From: Owenia fusiformis
Taxonomy: Eukaryota > Annelida > Polychaeta > Sabellida > Oweniidae
Assembly (NCBI GenBank): GCA_903813345.2
Contig: CAIIXF020000004.1
Span: forward strand, 29,515,985-29,577,985
Direction of reading: 5' to 3'
Length of the DNA stretch: 62,001 bases
The first letter of the stretch is position 1. Every line of letters begins with the position of its first letter. Below, piece by piece: positions 21,340 through 33,333 of this stretch. A model generated the notes under the pieces. That model searched no databases and was not told the origin of the DNA. It saw only the letters and a program-made list of their open reading frames with translations. The translations under genes were made by a program, and so were the position numbers.

Positions 21340-22155
21340 ACGATTTTCGCACAAGAGATTAGTGACTGACAGCCTAGTCAAGCTGTATACAGGATTGCCT
21401 ATATTAATACCTGAGAGGTAACATGCACTATGTTGCTGGCTAATGTCAAAACCATTACCACATGGAAAGGGCCATCAAAAACTGTCTCAAGGAAAAAACT
21501 TTCCTTCGCATCACCTAAGAAATCAGGCCCTAAACGGAAACTGCCCCCTATGGATGAATTTCTCATCTTATGTATGAAGATGCGACTTTGGTTATTAAAT
21601 GTTCACCTTGCTCATCTTTTTGGCATTTCAAGTCTCTGGTGAGCAGGATTCTCCAAACCTGGTCAAAGTATGTCGCTGGCCAAGTTGCTTGGATGATTTT
21701 CAACCAGACACTGACATGTTCAAGTCAAATCTACTAGCTTCCATGACTATGAGAATGTATGCTCCACACCTGATTGCACCATAGTTTTTATGGAAACACC
21801 AAAGTTTCGAAGCCTAAAGTAGAACACAGTCAAAGTAAAAACACCACAATACAGCAAAATCACTTGTGTCCATAACTCCAGCTGGCCAGTTTAATTATGT
21901 GTCAAAGGCATATCGTGGCCGTGCATCAGATAGGTGTATATGCCAGAATAGTGAATACTATGAAAAGTGTGTGAAACCAGGAAAAACTGTTTTGGCAGAT
22001 AAGGGATTCCTAATAAATGATGACCTGATGGTCAGGGGAAGTAGATTTGTGATACCTCCAGGATTGAGAGGGACTCCGATGACAGAGTCCAAATGCATAA
22101 AAACTAAGCAAATCGCAAACAGAAGAATCTACGTTGAGCACCCATTTCAATAATA
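21340..22155 (+). pseudogene. DDE_Tnp_4 (THAP-type) transposase pseudogene
   Basis: In broken frames, the blocks of a DDE_Tnp_4 transposase appear in order. SLVKLYTGLP is near 21375. GPKRKLPPMDEFLILCMKM, LNVHLAHLFGIS and SRILQTW form the helix-turn-helix. After a gap come FNYVSKAYRGRASDR, KTVLADKGFLIND, RFVIPPGLRG and QIANRRIYVEH. The catalytic centre keeps SDR and ADKG with their Asp residues and VEH with its Glu. Several frameshifts and stops make it inactive. It is related to the THAP gene at 5949-7290 but is a separate, older copy, and no THAP domain was found upstream. Confidence 0.75.
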
Positions 22156-22589
22156 AAGGTTTGCGGCCTTATAGGAAGGCAGTGAAAGATGCTATATTTT
22201 ACGGGTATATAAATCGCTTCAAATGTTTTTTAGTATGAGGAGTGAGTGCTCACTTCACATTAGTTATAGCCAAGTTAGTGTGTTACAAATGACACTGACT
22301 GTGACTTATTCCTAGCAGGATTAGGTCAATCTAGTTTACAGTATTGTTTCACATAGGTTGCATTCTAACAATGCCCCTGTGCTTGAGAGTCAAGTTAGCC
22401 AGGCGAAATTGACACTTAGGCCAATCACCTTTATAATAGAGATAAGTATTATTTTCTATCAGACATTTTGACATTCAGGAATTATTTAGGCTATTTTCGC
22501 TATATAATATACCTAGGGCATTATGTCAAAACTAGTAACATGAGAAATGCTTAGCAATGGGAATATAGGGTTGGCTTAATCGAAAGGTG
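22156..22589. other. no gene recognised
   Basis: No supported feature. Confidence 0.4.
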
Positions 22590-22815
22590 GACCCTTCCTG
22601 TGGTAGAGATACAGGCGGTATCCTCGGCTCAAGGAGTCACATCCATAATTAGAATGAGAGGGGAAGCTTTTCAGAGGCCATCCGTGGACACTTGGCATGA
22701 TGCATGGTTTAAGGCCAGGGTGCATGTTGGGAAATTTTCTGCATTCCTCAATTGAGTCAAATGTTATTTTTCAAACAAGAATCACTCCTTCCTCACAATA
22801 TGTACATCTTCCAGT
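22590..22815. repeat. dispersed repeat, copy 1
   Basis: The end part (22715-22815, including GCATTCCTCAATTGAGTC and CAAGAATCACTCCTTCC) recurs at 30235-30335 with about 85-90 % identity. The earlier CCTGTGGTAGAGATACAGGC block matches 30183-30205, with extra sequence between them here. This is an unnamed interspersed repeat. Confidence 0.6.
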
Positions 22816-23175
22816 TTTGTGTGCACGTATATACCTAGAAAAGACTTGTGAGAAGATTTGTTTTGTAAAATGTATAATAAAAACAAGAAAATTCAGTTAA
22901 AATTTGGGATTGATAATTATTTGTTTAAAGTCAGTTTCATGGTAAAAAAGCAAGAAATTAACTTCGACATAAGTGTTACCTGATGAATGGGACCCTCACG
23001 TGCCTTCCAAATGGTAGTAAACGAACTCCAGTGTAACTACATCAGCCTTTATTTCTGTCCGATCAACAATAAGTAGTTATACAAGAAATGTAAACAAACT
23101 GAAAATATTCCCAAAAATTTTCCGAAAGGCATGTCATTTCCGGAAGTTATGATATGTTATATTACCGAACATGTG

Positions 23176-23262
23176 TGAAAATGGAATGTTTGTTCGATGC
23201 TCTAATGTTCGCATTTTATTTAGCTCTCATTAACTGAACGAACAAACATTCCATTTTCGTAT
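23176..23262. repeat. hairpin, 21-bp arms
   Basis: GAAAATGGAATGTTTGTTCG (near 23176) and its exact inverted form (near 23241) enclose a loop of about 43 bases. It lies just upstream of the SAP/SWIM gene. Confidence 0.6.
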
Positions 23263-23269
23263 TCATATC

Positions 23270-25600
23270 ATGAACATTCAATTGTATTTAATAATTTCAG
23301 GTGATGGCGGAATCACAACAGATTCCAGTGTGACCCTTGCAGAGATTGAGATGTGGAGGGTTGGCTCCCTAAAACAGTATCTGGCTGATCGAGGCTTGGT
23401 CAAGACTGGTACTATAGGAGAACCGTGTGCCTGTGTATTCAGTTGCATAGAAGTGAAGTCCGCAGTGGAACACAATAAACAACTGGTGCGCGACTACAGA
23501 GATTTACTGAATGTCGAAGGAAAAGTAATTTCTGATCCCAATAACATTCCATCAAAACTATGGCGTACTGAAGAGGAATCAATGGCAGATTGGCCCCATG
23601 TCCTAATTTCAGACATTAAAGAGTTCTATGATGGACTATCCAGTGATGGTGTAGAGCTTTCAAAGCGCCTTCTTTGCGAATACAAAGAGAACAAAGCTTA
23701 CAGATACTACTCCAGTGGATGAATTGGTGAGATCAAGTTTTATAATATCCCAGACACAACATTGACCTTATATAAGGTCAAAGTGACACCATCGCAACGC
23801 TTATCCAATCCTGAGCATGAGGCGTGGGCATGTATATCGCAAGAAGGTGGGATAAAGTCTGCATATTGTTCATGCGTTGCAGGCTTTATCCAAACCTGCA
23901 ACCATGTCTATGGCATGCTATTTAAAATCAAGGCCATCATGAAGGTTCGTATTACATGTACCTCCAAGCCATGTGAATGGACCCAACCAAAGACCAAAAA
24001 TGGCCTTCCAAAGATGATTCAGGACATTAACTTCGTCAAAAAATCATTTGGCAAAGAACCAACCAGAAAACTGATGTGACGACCGGCCATCAAAAGGTGG
24101 TAAACCCTTGGTCTTTTCCGATCGCCGGGCGTCAGATTATCCCTTCCGATTGTATATTGTATTAGTTAGAGTTAGTCTAGTGTATATATTTACCTTGTAC
24201 ATGTATTTTGAGAATTTCCAGTAACTTTCATATTTTCCTTTGGGTTTTGTTTATACGGCCATATTGAAAATGGCGGAATCAAGTATTTTACTTTTCCAGT
24301 ATTTTCATTATGGCCTTTACAGTATTTCACTTATTAAGTCAATATTTTGTATTATTGTATCATTTGTATTTTGTATGGCAATATATTGCCGATAAGCATG
24401 TACTTTTCAAGTCAATTAGTATTTGTTTTATTTTGTAATTTTGTTTAACCGTTTCCTGAATTAAGTTTGGCATTACAACCCCTGTATTCTCACAGTGGCA
24501 CATTCAGTGCGGGTGCGCACGCACTTTTATTACTCTTAACTCGGCCTTTGAATAGGCGATTAGTCTTAGTCTGGAGTGTAGTACCCTAGCAGTCATTAGA
24601 TTTAGATTATCCCCCAGGATCAAAGGGATGATTCCTAGATAATCTTTAGTTAGAAGAATCATCTCTTTGTTTGGTGTCTGGTCCCAGGGCCAGGTGTCAC
24701 ACTAGATTGGAAAAAGTGGTATATCTGTCTGATTTTGTTGAAGCCATTACTCTTTTTCGTCAAGACCTGGAACTGTCAACATCAGCTGCAACTTTTGGAC
24801 TGTCATTCTGAATCACTTGAACTTTTATCTTAAATTATAACTTGGAAATTTTAAACAGTATTTTACTTGGGAACAACACTTTGGAAATCGCTTTATACGT
24901 ACATTACTTTTGGATATTCTAGACTATGGCTTCAACAAGGACACCTGTAGACGAGCAATGAGTAAGCCACTTTTAATTAATCTAGTGCCTGACTTTTAAC
25001 TTGTATCATATTGTATTTGTGTTAAGAATGATGTAATTATATTTGAACGTTGACAAATAGATCTGTTAAATCTTACTTGATTTGTCTATTGATTTATTAC
25101 TATATAGTTTTATACAGTTGTGTTTATCAGTACACTTCATATCCATTCAACTTTAACCCCCATTCAACTTCCACGCTGCCATTTGTTTAAATTCACCTTT
25201 TCCATTCTATTTTACACATTTCCACACTACCATTTATTGTTGTTGTTATCTATTTCATTTGCCCCCACATTCATTTACCTGTCACGCTACCAATTGTAAT
25301 TTTGTATTTTCCCCCATCCACTGAGGACCTTTGATTTTGTTTAAGTTAAACTCGTTCCTTTGATTGTTATTGTTTTATTATTACCCGAGACCGTCACACT
25401 GATATCTGCAAAGAGACTTTTTACACTAGCACCAGAGATCGATGAGGAGGATCTGAGAAATCAGTTTGCAGATAACTGGAGTTGGCCGTGCCAAATGCTG
25501 TTTTGTTCACAGAAAAAACAAAACTTCCTGAGCCTGCACTCCAGAATGACAGCCCATCACATGCCCCTACCCTTGACCCTGTAAAAAACCCGGTAGTAGA
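23270..25600 (+). pseudogene. SAP/SWIM zinc-finger protein gene, split by an insertion
   Basis: Residues 20-60 of the first frame (MWRVGSLKQYLADRGLVKTG) resemble a SAP-type DNA-binding motif. The second frame has a SWIM zinc finger (AYCSCVAGFIQTCNHVYGML, C-x-C ... C-x-H) followed by CTSKPCEWTQP. This arrangement is known from invertebrate SWIM proteins that often also carry a YqaJ-type nuclease domain. The two frames are one frame separated by a single TGA at 23720 in YYSSG-stop-IGEI, where the family usually has Trp. The gene is then interrupted at 24075 by a 1324-bp insertion. Coding resumes in the same frame at 25403 (ISAKRLFTLAPEIDEEDLRN) until a frameshift near 25480. No nuclease motif was found further on. 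Confidence 0.65.
24075..25398. mobile_element. LTR-like insertion (solo LTR candidate) with CTGA target duplication
   Basis: The element begins TGTGACGACC and ends GACCGTCACA, a terminal inverted repeat of the TG...CA type. CTGA stands on both sides (24071-24074 and 25399-25402). Removing the element and one CTGA restores an uninterrupted reading frame of the host gene, so the boundaries are supported independently. It has no coding capacity. A second GTCACA at 24696-24701 could be an inner LTR end, but no second TGTGAC start is seen, so a solo LTR of 1.32 kb is the simplest reading. Confidence 0.7.
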
Positions 25601-26730
25601 TATCAGTCAAATATCAGTTATGTTTCAGACAATTACTTACGTTTTCTTTAGCAAATGCTCTACATCTTTCTGTTTACTTTGTTTATATGTATATTTTTGC
25701 TGCTGTAATTCGAGCTGTAACTCTCTATTTAGCTCGTAAACTTCACTTGATTTTCTTAACTGAAATTTTGCAGAACTTTTAATGGCACCCATGTTTTCTT
25801 CATGACAAGAAATGTTTTGACTAACTTTAAAATGTAGAAAACAATTATTTGATTTGAGTTGAGTATTCAAGTATATATATTTTATGCAACCTTTTATAGT
25901 ATTTTTGATAAATATTTTGTCTATATTTTTGTACTAATTTCAGATATTTTATGAACTTATTAAATGTACACAGTGGTCTGTCATGGAAAAGCAATTAATC
26001 ATTGCTATCTTGGATTGGTTGAGAAAACACCCCAAAGTTAGTGCTGATACTACAATTTGTATTTAAACACTTTCGAAGTCTATTTTTGGATTTAATTCCA
26101 AGGAAATAAGGAAAAGGGAATCCTTATGGAAGCACAGAAGGTAAATATGTAAAACAAAGCCTGCTGTTCTTTGGTTTATTGGAGGAAAACAAGAAATCCA
26201 GAAACAGTGACCTACATTCTGGTAGGTTAACACCCTAAATTCCTCTCCCAAACCTTTACTCAAATATGAAATGAAATGATGACAGTATAGTACTCTTGAA
26301 GAACTTATATCTTTCATAACACATATTATACAGCACACTATAACTAGGTGTACACAGCCAAAAGTGTGTAGATGTGCCAAATACCATAGTATACTTTCTA
26401 GTCAAAAATTTACCCCAATAAATTCACTTGCCTTGATTGACCGATGAAATTAACTTTCCAGAAATTCCTAAGTGCTTGCTTTAATTAGCCGTCACTTATC
26501 CCCAAGGTGATTCCTTACCTTAATTGTGTCGGGAACAGTTAGATTTTTCATTCCACTTTTCAATTACAGTTTGTTTATGTAAATCTGAATTAAAACACTG
26601 CAGACCACTGTTCTTTACAGAAAAGTATATATTTAATCATATTATATATCTTTTATACCTGAGTAAGCCATAAAAGTAAAGATGAAAAAAGAAGATGTTC
26701 AAAGGGAGGGATGAAGGTTGTACATGTAAA
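25601..26730. other. no gene recognised
   Basis: AT-rich DNA with short frames in both directions; no motif was recognised. Confidence 0.4.
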
Positions 26731-26734
26731 CCGA

Positions 26735-27400
26735 CGGCAAGGTACCAGAGTGGATTGAAAACCTGAATATTCCAAGTCCAAATATACAAAAAGAGCCATT
26801 TGAAAGTAACACTGACAATTCTGTTCAAGATGAAATATTAAATGAATTTGATCCCAAAAATAAACCAAATAAAAGACTTCGTTAAACTCCTGCCTGGCTC
26901 AAAGATTATGATCTTAGTTAAGATATTGTTATCTCTTTTCAGGAGTTTCACGTGTGTGGAACGGTGGTTGATGGGAAGCCTTGTGGCAAACATCGCTGTA
27001 CCTTGCAAGACTTCGTTCTGCACCACAAGAGCTTCCACAGAGCTACTATTGTCGAAGAATCTGAAGCCTATAGTCCACGGGTGGGTCCTGCTGGGTATCC
27101 ACAATGATTCCAGTGTAACAGAACCTTCTCGGATAAGCGTAGCCTAAACTTACACATAAAAAGCATTCACAAGACATTTGTATCTAAAAAGCAGATGTCT
27201 CGTCCCAGAGTCTGGGATAGCTCATTTAAAATCCCAAGCCTTCTTGGACTCAATATTTCCAGGAGAGAGCAATTTGCGAAGATGGCTAAAATGTCCCATA
27301 GAAAAATCATTCTCTGAAGCACTCTCATCCATGGATGTCATATCTCCTAAAATGCCAAAAATATCTTCTCAGGACAGTACAAATTTTGTGAGTGAATAAA
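26735..27400 (+). pseudogene. degenerate zinc-finger (C2H2) retroelement- or transposon-like pseudogene
   Basis: Fragments read VPEWIENLNIPSPNIQKEPF, then KRLR-stop-TPAWLKDYDLS. A frame with CGTVVDGKPCGKHRCTL and LHHKSFH follows, then FQCNRTFSDKRSLNLHIKSI ending in H, a C2H2 finger whose first Cys codon has become TGA (27103). Stops and frameshifts are frequent. The acidic linker with an RR-TPxWLKDY-like motif resembles parts of retrotransposon polyproteins, but this is a weak guess. Confidence 0.4.
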
Positions 27401-28565
27401 CTCAACTGCCTCATTCACAATCATAAAGTTCTCAATTTATACATCTTATATTCCAAAGATCACAGTATTTTTATACTATTGTATTGTCTTACATATTGAA
27501 GGAAAAAATTATATATTTTATATTTTTATACTATAACAAATAAAGGAGATATATAATTAGGTAACTGAAAATATTTGTCTGTTTTTCATTGTTGAATTGG
27601 ACTAGGAAAAAGTGACATTATAAAAATATTGCCCACACAAGTAAACTAACACCCAAATTATTACCATCTATAATACACTTCACACAAGGTCTCCGCAGGT
27701 TTGTTTCAATCCCCAACCAGATCATCACCCATCAATTATGGATTATACTAGGAAATTTTCAAAAGAACATTCTTGCCAATCAATAGAAGAGAAAAGAGCA
27801 CAATTTGAAATTCCACCTCTGAGCTATGATGATGTGAAGAAAATAGAGACTTTGACACAAACGCAAAGTAAGCCCTGGTCTACAGAAAGAGAATGATTAC
27901 GTGATGACCGGGGGTCCATTTGATATGATAATGCGTCATTGTGGCGCCTGGACCCGGTTGATTCACTGTCCTTCCCTTGTATGTATCCATAGGTATATGT
28001 AGTTTATTATTAAGTAAGATAGATAGTCACTTACCGTTATTTTTGTAGAATTTTTAAATTTTTACTTTTAATTTTTTGGCCATTTTCGAAATCTCGTCGG
28101 AAGTCTCGTGCAACGTGACTTCCGGCTCGGTCCGATGTTAGAGAGATTGGAAGTGGTAGACAACGTGAGATTAACAGTTTTCGATATCTTTCGCTACAAT
28201 TTATTCAAGAATAATGGATATTCCACCAGAAACTTGGGTAATTATATTACAAACTTTAAAACCACCTTTCTTCTTTACTTTCAATCACTTTATTCTCTGA
28301 GAAAGCTATTATTTATATAGAAATTCTTACTTCAAATTGTCCCCTTTATCTCGGAGTTTTCCCTTTTTGTTGATGGAGATTACGTTTGAATATTCACCTT
28401 TTGGTCTTGATTTTTGATGCTTACGTTGTTGAATCACTTCCCCTCCTGCCTGCCAGTTGCAGACAGGAGGTTTGTTAGGTTAGGTAAGATCATTGTAGTA
28501 AGGTAGGACCGGTATAAGCCATGTGGATGTGTAGGCCATTTGGTATAGTTCCTATGTTTCATTTG
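27401..28565. other. no gene recognised
   Basis: Near 27900-27960 the sequence TGATGACCGGGGGTCC and TGGCGCCTGGACCCGG looks faintly like an LTR end and primer-binding site, but no partner LTR was found. Otherwise there is no supported feature. Confidence 0.35.
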
Positions 28566-29088
28566 AAGGCCACTTTGGTCCTTTTATTACTTTAGATTTA
28601 GTACATTGTGAATATGGGCGCACTTTGCGGACCCTAAGGCCACTTTGGTCCTTATGATACTTTAGTTATAGTACATTTTGAATATGGGCGCACTTTGCGG
28701 ACCCTAAGGCCACTTTGGTCCTTATAATACTTTAGATTTAGTACATTGTGAATATGGGCGTACTTTGCGGACCCTAAGGCCACTTTGGTCCTTATAATAC
28801 TTTAGATTTAGTACATTGTGAATATGGGCGTACTTTGCGGACCCTAAGGCCACTTTGGTCCTTATAATACTTTAGATTTAGTACATAGTGAATATGGGCG
28901 CACTTTGCGGACCCTAAGGCCACTTTGGTCCGTATGATACTTTAGTTATAGTACATTTTGAATATGGGCGCACTTTGTGGACCCTAAGGCCACTTTGGTC
29001 CTTATATTATTTTAGATTTAGTACATTTTGAATATGGGCGCACCTTGCGGACCCTAAGACCACTTTGCTCCTAATAATACTTTACACA
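28566..29088. repeat. 70-bp minisatellite, about 7.5 copies
   Basis: Units start AAGGCCACTTTGGTCC at 28566, 28636, 28706, 28776, 28846, 28916, 28986 and 29056 (decayed). Most copies differ at only a few sites, for example GGGCGCACT versus GGGCGTACT. Each junction contains GGACC and GGTCC as an inverted pair. Confidence 0.9.
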
Positions 29089-30182
29089 GGCCAACCATTT
29101 GGTGTGACTTTTCACATTTCACGTTGTTATTACAACACTCATTTTGGTTTTTTTTCCTCTATTTTGGGGGTCATTTTATTAATGTTTTTGTCCTTTTTGT
29201 TTTAAGGTTATATTTGAGCCTCTTACTGTGCCACACCAGATGGATGGTCTACTTTTCCGTGTAATTAAACTATAATTAAACAAGATGTAAATAGCATGTC
29301 ATTTACATCATACCTTGATGGGGAAAAATAGATCTTATATGTTAGAAGTACTTAATAAAAGTTATCGTGAAAATAAGACAGTCGCTCTCGAGAGAAAAGA
29401 GCATAAATGCGCATTTAGAGAGTTTTGGTCCATTTAAAAATCTGTAAAAAATTGGGGTACTTAAAAGCATCGGGAGGCATCATATATTTCAAATTAGACA
29501 CGAGGAAGTCAATATTGAGCAAGTTATGGCTGTTTTAAATTCAAATAAAACCGTTAACCCGTACCGGTCCAGCTTTTGACCCGTACCGGTCAATTTTCGT
29601 TAGCTGCGTATACCAAGGGTGTTATATGCTACTTATGAGCAACGTGACATGGACGTCACTGTTTGCTGGATCAATTATTTTAAAAAGTGCTCCATCTCGT
29701 ATAGGGTAAAAATATCGAACAGCAGTGCATTCGGTAGGCTAAGTCTGTCAAGTCAATTCGCTACTATGTATCAGGGGAAATGTGGAACTTTGAAAGTTGG
29801 TAACCCTGCTAGGAACGTTAGGTACCCGGTCACCCGCTTTTTTACACAAACCCGAAAAAATCGCACTAAAATTTTCTAATGAAATAACAAGATTTACCTC
29901 TTTCAGCGAAGCTTGCGCGTTCTTCCATCAACATCATCTATGACTAGCACATTGGCTAACGAATGGACTGCATGTTATTCCATTTGTAGAGTTGTAAGTA
30001 TGAGGAGCTTTGATGAAAACCTGCGCTGCTGCTTTCTTTGCAAATATGGCGGCATGGTGTCGAGCATATCTAAAGTGAAGAATCGAAAACGGAATCACTG
30101 GTTCTAAATAAAATCAAAACCGGAGATAGAAACGGAATCACTGATGTGTCTACAAAGCACAAATATTGGCTCCCACACCAAC
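29089..30182. other. no gene recognised
   Basis: CCCGTACCGGTC occurs twice within 30 bases near 29560-29590. Short frames (29619-29879 and 29913-30107) have no recognisable motif. Confidence 0.4.
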
Positions 30183-30335
30183 GCCCTGTGGTAGGGATAC
30201 TGGCAGTAAAATATCCAGTATCCACTGGGCCGGGTGCATGTTGCCGGGAAATGTTCTGCATTCCTCAATTGAGTCGCATGTTATTTTTCAAACAAGAATC
30301 ACTCCTTCCCCACATAATCTACATCTTCCAGCATA
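30183..30335. repeat. dispersed repeat, copy 2
   Basis: Second copy of the repeat at 22590-22815, in the same orientation and shorter by an internal segment. The 125-codon frame at 30146-30523 runs through it and is probably not a gene. Confidence 0.6.
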
Positions 30336-30734
30336 GGCAAAGGTCGATAGAAATATTAATTTTAAATAAAGATGGCATGGTAATCGATCTGTGTTTATCT
30401 ATGTTTCTCAAGAGAAAAGATAATACTGGACTTCTTTTTGTACTGCCATCTTTATATCGGCCCAGAACCTATGTCTTCCAGTTTGCACAAAGAGTATATA
30501 AAGTATACAAAGAGTATATATAATTTAATAGTGATAGAATTTGAATAGAATATGATTTATTTTAAAACATTAACATTTAAAAATAGATTTATGGTTTAAG
30601 CTTACAACTCATTTTAAAATTGAAAGGAACCTTCCCGGTTGGCCCATGTACCCCCCTAAGAAATCCCTTTATGTTGAAATACCCTGGGGAGACTGTCAGG
30701 CTACTGCGTTGACATCTCCCCTCTTTCACACCCG

Positions 30735-31643
30735 GTGATCTTACAAAATGGATGGAGGGGGGATTAGGCGATATCTGCAAGAAAACTCCACAAATTTGGA
30801 AGATTTATTTTTTCAAGAGAAAATTCACAACTGAAATGCCAAATCAATAGGCGCAGTGCATAGCAAAATATGTTAGGTCATCTAGGTGTTTTTGAACTGA
30901 TACCCTTCTAGGCGCATCATCCAACGTGCAAAAGTCAATGTTTTTGCTATAAATCGGGCAACAATGGTCTACACGACCCTGAAATAAATTGGTATTAGGG
31001 ACGTTATTATCACAATATTAATGACATTGCTCACTTTTTAAAGTTAGTTTATGCGTTATACAGAAAAAATAATCGAAATAAATTGATATTGGATGGAGGG
31101 GAGATTGGATGGAGGGGGAGATCACGTGTATATAAGACATGATAAGACGACATGATAAGACGTGCTACTTGAATTTATTCTTATGACTCCAAATTTTCCC
31201 ATTTTTCATTCTCCAGAGATATAATATCCAGTTTCTTACTGGGGTACTGAGTTCTTGTAAATTTGTTCCATCGTAAAGACATATAAATCCCCCCCCCCCC
31301 CCATCCACTATTTCGATTATTTTTGTATAACACATGGAAACTAACTTTAAAAAGTGAGCAATGTCATTAGTATTGTGATAATAACATCCCTTATACCTAT
31401 TTATTACAGGTCGTGTAGACCATTGTTGCCCGATTTATAGCAAAAACATTGACTTTTGCACGTTGGTGATGATACTAGATGACCTAACAAGGCTACAATC
31501 TAACATGTTTTGCTATGCACTGCGCCTATTCATTTGGCAAATCAGTTGGAAATTTTCTCTTGAAAAAATAAATCTTCCAAATTTGTTGAGTTTTCTTGCA
31601 GAAATCGCCTAATCCCCCCCCTCCATCCATTTTGAACGATCAC
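30735..31643. mobile_element. MITE-like element with about 390-bp inverted repeats
   Basis: The left end GTGATCTTACAAAATGG and the inverted right end GTGATCGTTCAAAATGG match. Inverted similarity continues inward through the words TTGCAAGAAAACTC, AGGCGCAGTGCATAGCAAAA and TAAAGTTAGTTT and their inverted forms. GATGGAGGGG and long C runs (31287-31302) flank the arms. The core (31180-31300) is homologous to the core of the element at 51257-51785. No transposase is present. Confidence 0.75.
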
Positions 31644-31757
31644 AGGGCGTGTCTTTACCAGTGGTGCAGGCTTGTACGTTGCTGTTCACTGGGGACCTTT
31701 TACTGATACCATGCCAAACTGGCATATTCTAAATTAGGCTTGACTAGTGACTTATTA

Positions 31758-31965
31758 TGTTACGCCTGAGGGCTCATTATCAGTTGGTCGCAAACTATGG
31801 GCGTTGCGACAGCGATCGCAGAACGCAACGCTTGAGTTGCGTTTATTTTCAGTTGAGCGCAATCGCAGACGCAAAGCAAGCGCAAAACAATAGAAACGCA
31901 AAGTAGCGAACACAACGAGTTTAAAGTGTACTCTGGCGGGAAGTTCAAATCGAATTACAGATATT
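31758..31965. repeat. block of GCAACGC/GCGATCGCA-type words
   Basis: Many overlapping short words (GCGTTGCGACAGCGATCGC, GAACGCAACGC, GCGCAATCGCAGACGCAAAG) make this a GC-rich island with internal inverted pairs. It begins with GAGGGCTCATTATCAG. It may be one end of a transposon. Confidence 0.35.
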
Positions 31966-32684
31966 ATCACCAATTCTAAATAAATGTCTGTTCGAATTTT
32001 CCATTCTTGTATCGTTGACTTAACTCAGACGTATTCCAAACGAACGAGTTGTTCGGTGGTCATAACCAAAGGAGGACGCGTACGATGTCTGGTTTCATAC
32101 GGTTACAAACTGCTAAAACAAAAAAGCTTCAAAATAGAAATTTACAAAGTTACCTTTCTCGATCTACAAGTATAATCAAAAAAGCTCTTTACAAATATGT
32201 TTGCACGGATTTCGAAATAGTCTCGTTATTAATAGTATTTGTCATTTCTGTGTTTTCCGGGCTAATTTTTTCTGAATTCCGGGTTTTATCTCTGCATGTT
32301 GAATTACTCATAAAGAAAAACCACACATTCGTCTGTCCGTCCATCCGTCCATTATATAATTCAATTAATACGTATTCGAATATCAAGTAATTCTTTTCGT
32401 CACATCATCACGCCTGGTTTTCGGAAAAAAGATCGGGGAGGGGGGGGGGGGGTATTTGATTTATGCTAGAAAATGCAACAAATCTCCAAGTTTCATTTTT
32501 TCACGAAAAAGTTAAATCGAATTAATCACTTTCTTGTATTTTTTATCAGTGTATTTTAAAAACGTTGCGCCTTTTTTAATAGATTTTCATACTCTAGAAG
32601 TGAATCAATTCAGAGAAAAATTGGACACCTTGCAGGTTTTATGGACATATTCATGATCAATTAGTGATTACTCCGTAATCTTTC
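31966..32684. other. no gene recognised
   Basis: Contains a small CGTCTGTCCGTCCATCCG run near 32328 and a 12-G run near 32440. A frame at 32049-32390 has a hydrophobic stretch but no family match. Confidence 0.4.
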
Positions 32685-33333
32685 GTACTCGTACCCAAGA
32701 CAACTCGTACCCAAGACAACTGGTACCCAATACAACTCGTACCCAAGACAACTCGTACCCAAGACAACTCGTACCCAAGTATATATTTTGTTTTGAATCA
32801 AGCGTTGGACTGGGAATGTGAATAGATATACATATTATACATGTAACATACTGTTCAGAATAGTTTAAAGTTTTCGGAAGAATTTTCGGAAGAAATTGAT
32901 TTAATTTTATGACATTTTGAGCTTTGAGTGTCAATTTATTTTCACTATTATTTTATATTGATCACAGATTCAGGATGTTCAAGTGAAGAGACATATGTTT
33001 AATCCACATATTCATAATCATTTTTCAAAATATTGTATGTTTATGAGTGTTTGGAACAAGTATCAGATTTAATGTTGTAATTATATTTATTTATATATAT
33101 AAAGGTGATCCAAGTTAAATCAAAATGCTTTCCCGATCCATTGAGAAAAATGTCTTCTAAATTCAAAAAATATTGAGGCTTATTTGATTCACATTATAAC
33201 ATGAAAACATTATTATACAAACTCAATTTTTTCCCTAATATGCACCCATAATACTGAAAATAATCTTGGGTACGAGTTGTCTTGGGTACGAGCTGTCTTG
33301 GGTACCAGTTGTCTTGGGTACGAGTTGACTAGG
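32685..33333. mobile_element. MITE-like element whose ends are 16-bp tandem repeats
   Basis: The left end has about six tandem copies of CTCGTACCCAAGACAA (32690-32780). The right end has four copies in inverted orientation (33267-33330, TTGTCTTGGGTACGAG). The middle, about 480 bp, is AT-rich and non-coding. Tandem terminal repeats in inverted orientation suggest multiple transposase-binding sites. Confidence 0.65.

Noticed and set aside
24696-24701. Inner GTCACA as the true right end of a 627-bp LTR
   Set aside because: The flanking bases there do not duplicate CTGA, whereas the outer end at 25398 does and restores the reading frame.
27900-27970. Possible LTR end and Lys-type primer-binding site (TGGCGCCTGGACCC)
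   Set aside because: No partner LTR, polypurine tract or coding domain in a suitable place; the match to a tRNA 3' end is short.
28566-29088. CRISPR-like array
   Set aside because: The 70-bp units are head-to-tail without unique spacers, and the genome is eukaryotic; this is a minisatellite.
30146-30523. 125-codon plus-strand frame
   Set aside because: It runs through a dispersed repeat, has no recognisable motif and no coding-like composition.
32690-32780. CRISPR-like short regular repeats
   Set aside because: The 16-bp units directly adjoin one another without spacers and recur inverted at the other end of an element.
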